This document shows positions 15,429-22,796 of a stretch of 64,000 nt of DNA, piece by piece; positions within the stretch are counted from its first letter, which is position 1; each line of letters opens with the position of its first letter. The position numbers and the translations under genes are program-made. The notes beneath the pieces were generated by a model, which saw nothing but the letters and a program-made list of their open reading frames with translations, ran no database searches and was not told the origin of the DNA. This DNA comes from Eikenella halliae (lineage in GTDB: Bacteria; Pseudomonadota; Gammaproteobacteria; Burkholderiales; Neisseriaceae): assembly GCF_001648475.1 (NCBI RefSeq), contig NZ_LXSQ01000028.1, forward strand, positions 62,001-126,000. The letters are read 5' to 3'.

Positions 15429-17207
15429 TCATGCCCCTTTCACAATCCGCAGGCTGCCTGCGGTTTTCAGGCGGCCGAATACCTCTTCGATTTGGCTGGC
15501 GGCCACCCCGTCCGGGTACAGCCGTTGCAGGGTTTTCACCGCCTCGCCCCAGTTGCCGCCGGCCGCTTCGATGCGCGGTTTTAACAGCTTGGCCAGCTCG
15601 ACCTTGCTCAACACCTGCTCGCGCACTTCCATCGTGTTGTAGGCCATCTGTTGCCCTTGCTTGGGCATATACAGGGTGTTGGCGGCGGCCAGCGTGTCTT
15701 CCTGATGTTTGAACGGGTCGATTTCGCCGCCGAAGGGCACCGCCTTGCCTTTGCGTTTGGCTGCTGCCGCTTCCAGCGTGTCGGCCTGCATCGCCAGCTT
15801 GTCCAGTTCCTTGGCGTGGCTTTGGGCGATGGTGTCGGCCTGCCCTTTGTATTCCGCACCGATTACGGCGGCATCGGCTCTGAAGCCCATCTCGTCGAAC
15901 ACCACCTCCGGCACCGCCTGCCAGATTTCGTTGCCTTCGCTGTCGTAAGTGGCGATACGTGCGCCAGTCGGCTCCCACGGGTTCTTGGCCACCAGCAGTT
16001 TCTGCCCCACCAGCACGCCCTTGATGTCTTTCACGCTGTACACCCGGCCGCCGAAGCGGATTTCCAAGTCAGGTGATACTTTGGCTTCTTTCGGTGCGGA
16101 AACGGCCAGCTCGCGGCAGTAGTCGGCAGGCGGCGGCAGAATCAGCTGCTCGGCCTTGATTTTGTTCCATGCCTGATAGCGGGTCAGGCCGTGTCGGCTG
16201 TGCTTTTGCGTGCCGTTGTAGTAACGCATCCAGCGTTCGGCCAGGCGGTTCAGCTGCCCGATGTCGTGCACCTCGGTAAAGCGCAGGCTGCTTTCAAACG
16301 CCGTTTCCACAATGTCGTTGCCTTTTTCCACCTGTCCTTTGGCGCGCGGGTTGCCCGGCTTGTTGATCTGCACATGCACGTCCAGCGACTTGCACAGGTT
16401 TTTAAACGCTGCCGAGGTATTCGCACTGCCCGGGTCGAGCATTACCATGCGCGGTACGCCGCGGAACGGGTCTTTCAAAACATCTTGCTTCTCCTGCATC
16501 ATGAAGATAAAGAAGTCGCACAGGTTGGCGCTGGTCTCGCCGCCGAAGTAGTAGCGGGCAAGGATAGTGCCGCTGGCGTGGTCGGTGCCGGTGTAGCGCC
16601 ACACGCGGTCGTTTTCGATTTTGACCACGTTTTTCGGTTTGTTTTTGTAGAACTCTTCCTGCTTCATTACCCGCAGGCCGCTGTCCTCGCCGCTGCGCGG
16701 CAGGTAGTAGAGCACGCACAGGCTGGGGTCGATTTGCCAGCAGTGGTTCGGGTGTTCCGATTTCATGCGGTTCACCGGCGCGGGTTGCAGCAGTTGGTCG
16801 GGATGCAGCTTGTATTCGCGCAGGGCGCGGGTAACCGTGCTCTCGGACAAGGGCAGCACCTCGCCCGTTTCCTCATCCACGCGGGCGGCGTCGATTTTGC
16901 CGTTGGCGCGCAGCATCTCCACCGCACGGGCGACCGACATCAGCCGTTTGCCGTTGCGCCGCATCGCCTCCATCAGCACGGCCGAAATCAGCTGTGCCTC
17001 GTGCAGGCTTAATTCCGAGCGGCCGGCATCGCTGCGCCGTTTGCGGCAGGGCTTCACACTGACCGCTTCCAGCTTGCGGTACAGCGTGGCCACGCTGATG
17101 CCCAGCTCGGCCGCCTGGCTTTTCAGGTAGCCTGCCTTCTCGCCGTGGCCGAGGGTGGCTGCATGAGCGGCCACGGCAGCCAGTTTCTCGGTCAATGCAG
17201 GGTTCAT
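15429..17207 (-). CDS. DDE transposase (MuA-like, BcepMu type)
   Basis: The 592-residue transposase has an N-terminal helix-turn-helix (about 20-50), and an RNase-H-like core with D160 in WQID, D258 in MLDPGSANTS and E294 in GNPRAKGQVEKGN. That gives a D-D36-E layout as in Tn7 TnsB/Mu A. A beta-barrel region follows with IRFGGRVYSVKD. The C-terminal tail should bind the ATPase. It replicates and inserts the phage by transposition. Confidence 0.95.
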   Translation of the reverse strand: MNPALTEKLAAVAAHAATLGHGEKAGYLKSQAAELGISVATLYRKLEAVSVKPCRKRRSDAGRSELSLHEAQLISAVLMEAMRRNGKRLMSVARAVEMLRANGKIDAARVDEETGEVLPLSESTVTRALREYKLHPDQLLQPAPVNRMKSEHPNHCWQIDPSLCVLYYLPRSGEDSGLRVMKQEEFYKNKPKNVVKIENDRVWRYTGTDHASGTILARYYFGGETSANLCDFFIFMMQEKQDVLKDPFRGVPRMVMLDPGSANTSAAFKNLCKSLDVHVQINKPGNPRAKGQVEKGNDIVETAFESSLRFTEVHDIGQLNRLAERWMRYYNGTQKHSRHGLTRYQAWNKIKAEQLILPPPADYCRELAVSAPKEAKVSPDLEIRFGGRVYSVKDIKGVLVGQKLLVAKNPWEPTGARIATYDSEGNEIWQAVPEVVFDEMGFRADAAVIGAEYKGQADTIAQSHAKELDKLAMQADTLEAAAAKRKGKAVPFGGEIDPFKHQEDTLAAANTLYMPKQGQQMAYNTMEVREQVLSKVELAKLLKPRIEAAGGNWGEAVKTLQRLYPDGVAASQIEEVFGRLKTAGSLRIVKGA

Positions 17208-17210
17208 GGT

Positions 17211-18053
17211 TTACTCCCCGTCCAGCCATTCCGGCTTGGCGTTGGTCGGCGCTTCCTGCGGCAGGGTAAAGCGTTCGCGCAGGGTTTCGGCATCTCGGAT
17301 AATTTGGTTGATGGCCGCCACCATCTGCGGGCGGTGGTCGTAGCCGTTGGCTTCGCCGTGTGCCAGCATCTGCTCGAAGACCTCGGCAAAGCGGCTCAAA
17401 TCGCTGCGGGCGGCCACTTCCAAACTGGATAGCTGCATGGTCAGCTCGCTGCCCACATCTTCGGGGCTCGGCTCTTTGCCCTTTTGCTTCTTGGCCAGCT
17501 TCTCAGCCAGCTCGTCCACCTTCTTGTTTTTGTCGGCGATGATTTTATCTTTGGCCTCGGCGGTTTCGCGGCTCTCGCGCAGGGCGGCGCGGAGTTCGTT
17601 GCGGGTCATGCGGTCAATGTCGTCTAGGGTGTGACCATTGATGTCGCCGCCGTCAGCAAGCTCCAACAAGGTGTCATCCTCTTCAACCAACAATTCCAGC
17701 AGTTTTGATTTACCCAAGGTCATCAGCTTGGGTTGTGCCTGCTTCATCTTCGGGTCGATAAAGCGCAATGTGGCATTCATCAGTCGTTGTGATTCACGGC
17801 GACCTAACCCAAATTCTTTTTCAGCAATTTCAGCAAATCGGCCGTGTGGCGTATGCTCCTTGATAACGATAAGCGCACGCCCCAATTCAAACATCCCTTC
17901 CATTGTCTGGCGTACCGCAAAACGACCGCGCTCAATCCATACTGCTTCGTTATAGGCCTCGCCGTTAGAAAATTTCGCCATTACATTTGCGCTATGTACA
18001 GCCATTTCAGTAGAGGGCACATCAGCTGCGTGTTCTAAAATTTCTGTTGTCAT
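17211..18053 (-). CDS. Early phage protein, DUF3102-like
   Basis: The 280-residue protein has RGRFAVRQTMEGMFELGRALIVIKEHTPHGRF, typical of DUF3102 proteins next to phage transposases, and a later coiled coil with AKDKIIADKNKKVDELAEKLAKK. The ATG at 18053 follows GGAG. A TTG at 18068 is also in frame but lies inside a 26-bp palindrome. Function unknown; DNA binding or ParB-like roles have been suggested for relatives. Confidence 0.75.
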   Translation of the reverse strand: MTTEILEHAADVPSTEMAVHSANVMAKFSNGEAYNEAVWIERGRFAVRQTMEGMFELGRALIVIKEHTPHGRFAEIAEKEFGLGRRESQRLMNATLRFIDPKMKQAQPKLMTLGKSKLLELLVEEDDTLLELADGGDINGHTLDDIDRMTRNELRAALRESRETAEAKDKIIADKNKKVDELAEKLAKKQKGKEPSPEDVGSELTMQLSSLEVAARSDLSRFAEVFEQMLAHGEANGYDHRPQMVAAINQIIRDAETLRERFTLPQEAPTNAKPEWLDGE

Positions 18054-18065
18054 GATTTGCTCCGT

Positions 18066-18091
18066 CAAATGCGACGCTGGCGTCGCATTTG
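18066..18091. repeat. 26-bp near-perfect palindrome before early gene
   Basis: CAAATGCGACGC and GCGTCGCATTTG flank a TG, giving 12-bp arms. It lies 13 bases upstream of the ATG at 18053. A related imperfect copy is inside the portal gene (26052-26079). It may be an operator or an RNA hairpin near the ribosome binding site. Confidence 0.75.
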
Positions 18092-18102
18092 GTTAGTTGT
18101 TC

Positions 18103-18399
18103 TCAAAACTTACTGCCAGCTTCCAGTCGATAGCTTATTTCTTTCAGCCGTTCCTGCAGCTGCTCGTGCTGTTGTCTGAACCGTTCCGCGATTTGCAAGG
18201 TACGCATGCTGTAGGCGAAATTGCCGTTGTCCAGCTTCATCACCAACCCTTCCTCAATCAAATCATTCAAATCTCGGCTCACATACGAGGGCGAAATACC
18301 GAGACTGTCGGCAATCTCCCTGTTGCTGATACCGATAATCGGATGGGCTTTCAGCGCCTTAAAGACCTTTAAAATCCGCGTGCCTTTACCACTTGCCAT
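18103..18399 (-). CDS. Winged-helix transcription regulator (IclR-like HTH)
   Basis: The 98-residue protein has a DNA-binding domain (residues 8-60) with IIGISNREIADSLGISPSYVSRDLNDLIEEGLV, an IclR/MarR-like winged helix, followed by a coiled-coil tail for dimerisation. Its place between the Ner-like gene and the DUF3102 gene suggests control of early transcription. Confidence 0.8.
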   Translation of the reverse strand: MASGKGTRILKVFKALKAHPIIGISNREIADSLGISPSYVSRDLNDLIEEGLVMKLDNGNFAYSMRTLQIAERFRQQHEQLQERLKEISYRLEAGSKF

Positions 18400-18400
18400 A

Positions 18401-18628
18401 TCAATCCTCCGGTTGCTCTTTCAGTCCCAATTTAATCGCCGCCTCGTGCGCCATACCGCGCCGGCCTTTCAGTTGGCCGCGCAACAGGTGCTCCACCACC
18501 GTGCGCTCGAAGCCGAAATACCTTGCCCATGCGCTGCGGTTGATGCCGTGCCGCACGAAGTACCGCTGTGCCGACTGTGTTGTCTGCGGATAGGGCAGCG
18601 GCAGAAATTTGTCATGTTGCTTACTCAT
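18401..18628 (-). CDS. Ner/Cro-like DNA-binding protein
   Basis: The 75-residue protein contains RYFVRHGINRSAWARYFGFERTVVEHLLRG, a short helix-turn-helix also seen at the front of early operons in BcepMu-like prophages. It is the first gene of the leftward early operon, divergent from the plus-strand gene at 18685. It therefore probably acts like Ner/Cro in switching off the repressor or the early promoter. Spacing to the next gene is 1 base. Confidence 0.7.
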   Translation of the reverse strand: MSKQHDKFLPLPYPQTTQSAQRYFVRHGINRSAWARYFGFERTVVEHLLRGQLKGRRGMAHEAAIKLGLKEQPED

Positions 18629-18640
18629 TTAGTGCCTACC

Positions 18641-18660
18641 TGTGTTAATCTGTGCTAATC
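18641..18660. promoter_or_regulatory. Tandem 10-bp repeat in the divergent control region
   Basis: TGTGTTAATC is followed directly by TGTGCTAATC. The pair lies between the divergent genes at 18401-18628 and 18685-19029. It is about one helical turn per repeat, suited to a regulator binding side by side. Confidence 0.55.
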
Positions 18661-18684
18661 GTTTATTCCGAGGAGTCCCGTGCC

Positions 18685-19029
18685 ATGCATATCGACAATG
18701 CCCCTGGGTTTTCTACTGCCGAAGAACATATTGCTGAGCTGTACCGCCGGATAGATGGGTTAAATGACCGTATTGGGAGTCTCGACTTGGTGTTCTATCC
18801 CATTTGCCTCGCCATCCGTTTGCAGTCTCCCCTTTTCTTCGATGAAATCACGTCCGGAATAGAAACCGTCCATCGGCAGAAAACAAAAGAGGCGGCGGAG
18901 GCGGATTCTCCGATTGATCCTAATAAGGTCTACGCTTTGGAACGCTTCTTAGCGACAGCCAAGCTTGTTCGAGAGAGTGTCGAAAATGTTCAATCCGAAG
19001 TTGCCGCTGCCGGGAAGCCAGCCGGATAA
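18685..19029 (+). CDS. Phage protein of unknown function in the lysogeny region
   Basis: The 114-residue protein starts MHIDNAPGFSTAEEHIAELYRRIDGLNDRIGSLD and is mostly helical, with a possible coiled coil in the first 40 residues and a C-terminal KLVRESVENVQSEVA. The ATG at 18685 follows GAGGAG. It is transcribed away from the early operon and toward the repressor. No family was recognised. Confidence 0.65.
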   Translation: MHIDNAPGFSTAEEHIAELYRRIDGLNDRIGSLDLVFYPICLAIRLQSPLFFDEITSGIETVHRQKTKEAAEADSPIDPNKVYALERFLATAKLVRESVENVQSEVAAAGKPAG

Positions 19030-19102
19030 AAGCCTTTCTCTTCCGGCTCAAGGCTGCTTGGATTTCCTGACGTATGATTCGACGCAATTCTTGTTCGGTC
19101 AT
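18920..19102 (-). CDS. Possible small basic protein overlapping on the other strand
   Basis: A 60-residue frame begins MTEQELRRIIRQEIQAALSRKRKAF and has a good ribosome binding site (AAAGGA, spacing 6). Its first third lies in the gap before the repressor gene. The remainder runs antisense to the last 110 bases of the plus-strand gene. It is strongly basic and helical. It may be real or chance; the ribosome binding site and the helical start are the only support. Confidence 0.4.
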   Translation of the reverse strand: MTEQELRRIIRQEIQAALSRKRKAFIRLASRQRQLRIEHFRHSLEQAWLSLRSVPKRRPY

Positions 19103-19159
19103 TTTTCGTCCTTTTCTGTGTCGGATTGGTTTTAACTGTGGTGTTGTGTGTAGAATAAT

Positions 19160-19171
19160 CTACATTTGTAG
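19160..19171. promoter_or_regulatory. Candidate repressor operator
   Basis: CTACA-TT-TGTAG is a perfect short palindrome 20 bases before the repressor start. It overlaps a likely -10 region (TAGAAT at 19151-19156). Autoregulation is an inference. Confidence 0.4.
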
Positions 19172-19190
19172 TTTTAGCAAGGGGAGAATT

Positions 19191-19607
19191 GTGAATTTTG
19201 TAGATTTTTTGTACAGAATAAAGCAAGAGCTTGATTTAAAACAAGATAAGGATGTGGCTAATTTTTTGGGATTAGAGATAAAAGCATTTTCAGCAAGAAA
19301 AGCAAGGAATTCGGTGCCTGAAGATAAGTTGCGTCTAGCTGCAATTGCACATCCTGATATGAATATTGATGTTGACTATATTTTGACTGGCACTCGATCT
19401 GGTCAAACGGAAATAGTGAGAGCCCCATCTCCGAGTTATACAGACAAGAGGCTACCTGAAAAATCTACACCCAGCCTGAGCGAGGAAGAGCAGGAGCTGC
19501 TGGCCTTGTTCCGCCAGTCCAGCGAACTTGGCCGCGCCGTCATCATGAGCGCCGCCCGGGGCGCAGAGAAAAAAGAAGCCGCATCTGCGGCTGATCAAGT
19601 AGCGTGA
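19191..19607 (+). CDS. CI-like phage repressor
   Basis: The 138-residue protein starts at a GTG after AAGGGGAG. Its first 65 residues (FLYRIKQELDLKQDKDVANFLGLEIKAFSARKAR) form the helix-turn-helix of the CI repressor family seen in Haemophilus and Neisseria prophages. The short C-terminal part is helical and should dimerise; there is no peptidase domain. The 5' half is AT-rich against GC-rich neighbours. An exact host-dialect uptake sequence (19447-19459) lies in the coding region of the linker. Confidence 0.8.
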   Translation: MNFVDFLYRIKQELDLKQDKDVANFLGLEIKAFSARKARNSVPEDKLRLAAIAHPDMNIDVDYILTGTRSGQTEIVRAPSPSYTDKRLPEKSTPSLSEEEQELLALFRQSSELGRAVIMSAARGAEKKEAASAADQVA

Positions 19608-19633
19608 TAATAATTTTCTAAAAGGAATGTAGA

Positions 19634-20194
19634 ATGAAGAAATTACTTGCACTATTATTGCTGATACCAGCGATAGTATTAGCGAAAGGAACGGTAACGA
19701 CAGGTGGCTTTATCGGCCCAAGTCCTAGTGATTTTGTTGATCGCTTCAATGGAATATCTAGTTCCTACATACAGGGGATGTTCCCAAGAATTCAACTATC
19801 GAACGGTAAACGTGTAGAAACTAAACCTTTAGGGCATGGGGTTACATTAGTTTTAACTAAAGTGCCGGCTGGGGATGCTTTTAAAGAAATTACAGTTCGT
19901 TGTACTGCCGTTACTTCTCCGGAACGGATGAGAGCATGTTCGTTCGGGATTATGCTGACGGCTACAAGTATTGATACTTCAATCAGGGAACGTGATTTTA
20001 CACAAGTGTTTTCTAAAGCCGTAGATACTGGTACTGCTATCCATAATCAAGACGGGGTAGATTATCGTATTACCGTAAATCGTAGAAATAAAAGCATAGT
20101 TATGACTGCTGCACCTGATGCTCCTGCAGTAGTTGAAGAACTCTCTGATGAAGATGACGAGGATGATTTTGATACCCTGCAAATCATACCATGA
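19634..20194 (+). CDS. Secreted protein of unknown function, probable lysogenic cargo
   Basis: The 186-residue product has a classic signal peptide (MKKLLALLLLIPAIVLA) and a beta-rich mature part ending in a very acidic stretch (EELSDEDDEDDFDT). The gene is clearly more AT-rich than the phage around it. It lies right after the repressor on the same strand, so it can be expressed in the lysogen. AAAAGGA precedes the ATG. No family was recognised; periplasmic or surface location is inferred from the signal peptide. Confidence 0.75.
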   Translation: MKKLLALLLLIPAIVLAKGTVTTGGFIGPSPSDFVDRFNGISSSYIQGMFPRIQLSNGKRVETKPLGHGVTLVLTKVPAGDAFKEITVRCTAVTSPERMRACSFGIMLTATSIDTSIRERDFTQVFSKAVDTGTAIHNQDGVDYRITVNRRNKSIVMTAAPDAPAVVEELSDEDDEDDFDTLQIIP

Positions 20195-20251
20195 GCTTCA
20201 ATCATGAGCAGATAACACCAATAAAAACGGGTTGCCTCCCTTTAGAACGTT

Positions 20252-20297
20252 TTTTAAACCCGTTTAAAAGACCCCCGACACCCCCATCAGCCACAAT
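20252..20297 (+). promoter_or_regulatory. Predicted late promoter 3 (lysis-terminase unit)
   Basis: A perfect palindrome TTTTAAAC-CC-GTTTAAAA (20252-20269) is centred 31.5 bases before CACAAT (20292-20297). The same spacing occurs at the promoters near 4.3 and 10.4 kb. It would start at about 20304 and drive the amidase through gpG genes, analogous to Mu Plys. Confidence 0.7.
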
Positions 20298-20324
20298 CCC
20301 TGCATCAACAACGATGCAGGGATT
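20295..20324 (+). terminator. Hairpin overlapping late promoter 3
   Basis: AATCCCTGCATC (20295-20306) pairs with GATGCAGGGATT (20313-20324), followed by TTCTT and the amidase ATG. The second arm holds AGGGA, the likely ribosome binding site of the amidase. A transcript starting at about 20304 lacks most of the first arm. Confidence 0.7.
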
Positions 20325-20329
20325 TTCTT

Positions 20330-20860
20330 ATGTATATCACCATTACCGCAGGACACAGTAACACCGACCCCGGCGCCGTCAACGGCAGCGACCGCGAGGC
20401 CGACATCGCGCAAGACATGCGCAACATCGTCGCTTCCATCCTCCGCACCGACTTCGGATTGGAGGTTAAAACCGATGGGGAGGGCAAGGGTAACCTGCCT
20501 TTGCGAGAGGCAGTCAAACTCATTAAAGGCAGCCGCCTGGCCGTCGAGTTTCACACCAACGCGGCGGTCAACAAGGCAGCCACTGGCATTGAAGCCTTAT
20601 CCACTCCAAAAAATAGGGCTGCCTGCCAGCGCTTATGTGCGGCGGTAGCCATCGCCAGCGGTTGGAAGCTACGCGGCGAAGGCGGCTACAAGCCCGACAA
20701 TGCCGGCCAGCACAGCCGCCTGGCCTACGCCCAAGCCGGCGGCATCATTCTCGAGCCGTTTTTCATTTCCAACGACGCGGACTTAGCCCAATGGAAGCAA
20801 ACCAAATGGAGCATCTGCCGCGCCATTGCAACCGCTATCGCAGCGGAGGTTCAATCATGA
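20330..20860 (+). CDS. N-acetylmuramoyl-L-alanine amidase (endolysin)
   Basis: The 176-residue protein is a single Amidase_3 domain. Zinc ligands are visible as H9 (in TAGH), E23 (in DREAD) and H75 (in VEFHTN), with a catalytic Glu expected in ILEPFF near residue 142. It cleaves the peptide from MurNAc during lysis. There is no signal peptide, so release depends on a holin. It is the first gene of the rightward late operon. Confidence 0.92.
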   Translation: MYITITAGHSNTDPGAVNGSDREADIAQDMRNIVASILRTDFGLEVKTDGEGKGNLPLREAVKLIKGSRLAVEFHTNAAVNKAATGIEALSTPKNRAACQRLCAAVAIASGWKLRGEGGYKPDNAGQHSRLAYAQAGGIILEPFFISNDADLAQWKQTKWSICRAIATAIAAEVQS

Positions 20861-21132
20861 AAATCACTTCTAAAGACGGAAAATTCTTTGTGTTCGATGC
20901 AACCGAGAGCCTGTTGGTTAATATTCTGCGCAACTTGTTTACCCTTTCTATTCTGGCCTTCTGCATCTACATCAGCCGGGGTTCGACATGGTGGACATTT
21001 GTCAGCGGCTTAATGTTCATCGTTGGAATATTCAGCTGGCTGTTCGGTCAACTCAACCGGGTGCTTACCTTTAATTCATGGGATGAATTCCGCGCTTGGG
21101 TCGAGCAGCAGGAGAAAAGCCGCCATGAATAG
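20857..21132 (+). CDS. Two-segment membrane protein of the lysis cassette
   Basis: The 91-residue protein has two hydrophobic segments (about 23-40 and 46-64) and a charged C-terminus (EFRAWVEQQEKSRHE). The ATG overlaps the amidase TGA (ATGA). The position and topology suit a holin or holin modulator, but no holin family was recognised. Confidence 0.65.
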   Translation: MKITSKDGKFFVFDATESLLVNILRNLFTLSILAFCIYISRGSTWWTFVSGLMFIVGIFSWLFGQLNRVLTFNSWDEFRAWVEQQEKSRHE

Positions 21133-21391
21133 CCTTAAAAACTGGCTGGCCGGCGCGTTTACCAACCCGTCCAGCGGCCAAGCCAGCCATACCAAGGTAT
21201 GGGCCAACGTGGCCTACGCCGTGATGACTTACAAATTTGTCATGGCACCCGAACCGGTGGAGTGGATGTGGTGGAGCTACGGCTGCATTGTAGGCGGCTA
21301 CGCCCTCATCAAGCGCGGCCTATCCATCATCCCGCAGCTGGAACAGATCAAACAACAGGGAGATCAAAATGTGGATGCTACCGACGAATAA
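21125..21391 (+). CDS. DUF2644-like membrane protein, possible holin
   Basis: The 88-residue protein includes SGQASHTKVWANVAYAVMTYKFV and a second hydrophobic segment WWSYGCIVGGYALIKRGL, resembling DUF2644 proteins of Mu-like prophages in Haemophilus and Neisseria. It lies between the amidase and spanin genes, and overlaps both neighbours. A holin role is likely from location but not shown. Confidence 0.65.
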   Translation: MNSLKNWLAGAFTNPSSGQASHTKVWANVAYAVMTYKFVMAPEPVEWMWWSYGCIVGGYALIKRGLSIIPQLEQIKQQGDQNVDATDE

Positions 21392-21770
21392 ATCTTTGCT
21401 GTACGCGCTCGGCATCGGCCTGACATTGGCCAGCGTATACGGTGCGGGCTACACCCACGCCCGCCGTATCTATCGCGGCGAAATCGCACAGCTGCAGCAG
21501 CGCCATACCGAGCAGGCGCTGGCCGCCGAACAAGCCTACAGCGCCAAGGTGGCCGAAATCAGCGCGGAAAAACAGAAATGGCACGACTTCGCGCAGCAGC
21601 AATCGGCCAAGCTGGCTGAAACCACCCGTCAATTGGACACCCAAACCACACGCATCAAACAGGAGATAGCAAATGCAGTCAAAAACGATCAAAGCAGCGG
21701 CCGTTGTTACAGCGGCCTTGGCACTGGCAGCCTGCAGCTCTACAAACAAGCCCTTGGCTACACCGATTAA
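21369..21770 (+). CDS. Inner-membrane spanin (Rz-like)
   Basis: The 133-residue protein has an N-terminal membrane anchor (LLYALGIGLTLASVYGAGY) and a long periplasmic coiled coil rich in Gln and Glu. The C-terminal part overlaps the outer spanin gene in another frame. Spanin pairs join inner and outer membranes to finish lysis of Gram-negative hosts. Confidence 0.82.
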   Translation: MWMLPTNKSLLYALGIGLTLASVYGAGYTHARRIYRGEIAQLQQRHTEQALAAEQAYSAKVAEISAEKQKWHDFAQQQSAKLAETTRQLDTQTTRIKQEIANAVKNDQSSGRCYSGLGTGSLQLYKQALGYTD

Positions 21771-21957
21771 GGTGGTGGAGCGCCCGGTGCTGCCGCCAGC
21801 CGCTGCCGAACTACTGGCCGAGCATCCGCGCCCGGCGCCGCCGGTTTCAGGCAGCCCCACCGATTTGCTCAATCACGCCGCCGACTACGGCGCATGGTGC
21901 GGCAAACGCGACACCCAAGTGCGCGGGTGGCAGGAATGGTATCGGAGCAAGCAGTAA
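21673..21957 (+). CDS. Outer-membrane spanin lipoprotein (Rz1-like)
   Basis: The 94-residue protein has a lipoprotein signal ending LALAAC, then a Pro-rich segment (RPVLPPAAAELLAEHPRPAPPVSG), the hallmark of Rz1 proteins. It starts inside the Rz-like gene in a different frame, as in lambda and P2. Confidence 0.82.
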   Translation: MQSKTIKAAAVVTAALALAACSSTNKPLATPIKVVERPVLPPAAAELLAEHPRPAPPVSGSPTDLLNHAADYGAWCGKRDTQVRGWQEWYRSKQ

Positions 21958-22166
21958 TGGATATTTCAGACAGAGCCACCCAGCAGGAGGAGCTGGCGCG
22001 TGAGGAGGCACTACGCCAAATCAGGCTACCTGAGAACCCGGCCGCTACCTCGCTCTTGTACTGCGTGGATTGCGGCGCCCGCATCCCCAAACGTCGCCGC
22101 CTGGCCGTCCCCGGTTGTACAAGATGCGTGGGCTGTCAGGCATACCAAGAAATCGGATATCCCTAA
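21957..22166 (+). CDS. TraR/DksA-type zinc finger protein
   Basis: The 69-residue protein has a four-Cys zinc finger (C36, C39, C54, C57) after a helical start (ATQQEELAREEAL), the build of small TraR/DksA phage proteins. Such proteins can act on RNA polymerase; whether this one does is unknown. The ATG overlaps the spanin stop. Mu-like prophages often carry it between lysis and terminase genes. Confidence 0.82.
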   Translation: MDISDRATQQEELAREEALRQIRLPENPAATSLLYCVDCGARIPKRRRLAVPGCTRCVGCQAYQEIGYP

Positions 22167-22492
22167 TGATGGAAAACAAAACCTTTATCAGCATTGAGTT
22201 CTGGCAGTTGGTCGGCTTTCTGCTCTCTTTCCTCGGCGTGTGCTGGGGCTTCGGCAAGATGTTGTTGGCGCAGTTTCAAAACCAGCAGGCCGAGCGGCAG
22301 CGGCAGTTTGAGACCATGCAGCAAAAACTGGAGAACATGGACAACCAGTTCGCCGAGCAAAAGGCCATCCTGCCGGAAAAGTATGTCCTGCGCGAAGACT
22401 ACATCCGCAACCAAGCCGTGCTGGAAGCCAAGATGGACAGCATCCAGCACACACTAACCGACCTGTACAAAATAGAAAGCCAAAAGAAATGA
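22166..22492 (+). CDS. Membrane-anchored coiled-coil phage protein
   Basis: The 108-residue protein has one membrane segment (WQLVGFLLSFLGVCWGFGKMLL) and a long coiled coil. Similar genes lie between traR-like and terminase genes in Mu-like prophages. Two adjacent ATG codons can serve as start. Role unknown. Confidence 0.65.
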   Translation: MMENKTFISIEFWQLVGFLLSFLGVCWGFGKMLLAQFQNQQAERQRQFETMQQKLENMDNQFAEQKAILPEKYVLREDYIRNQAVLEAKMDSIQHTLTDLYKIESQKK

Positions 22493-22794
22493 ACGATAAA
22501 GCCCGCAGGGAAGGGATGCGCTGGCATCTGATCAACACCCTGAACAAAGCCCGGCCGTACACCTCCAGCGAAGTGTTTCTGTTGGACGTGATGCGCGGCA
22601 TTTATCCCAATGCCACCGCATTGGAGCTGCGCCAGCAGCTCGAATACCTGAGCGACCGCCGCCTGATCGATCTGACCAAGCAGCCTGCCGGCATGTGGTT
22701 TGCCGACCTGACCCGGCTCGGTGTGGACTTGGCCGAATACACCATCGACTGCCAGCCCGGCATCGCCCGCCCGGACAAATACTGGGAGGGTTGA
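22489..22794 (+). CDS. Winged-helix-like phage protein before the terminase
   Basis: The 101-residue protein reads like a small winged helix: helices in residues 5-50, then QLEYLSDRRLIDLTKQPAGMWFADLT as recognition helix and wing. Its position matches Mu gp26-type genes that precede the small terminase. It overlaps both neighbours by a few bases. Function not established. Confidence 0.65.
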   Translation: MNDKARREGMRWHLINTLNKARPYTSSEVFLLDVMRGIYPNATALELRQQLEYLSDRRLIDLTKQPAGMWFADLTRLGVDLAEYTIDCQPGIARPDKYWEG

Positions 22795-22796
22795 TG

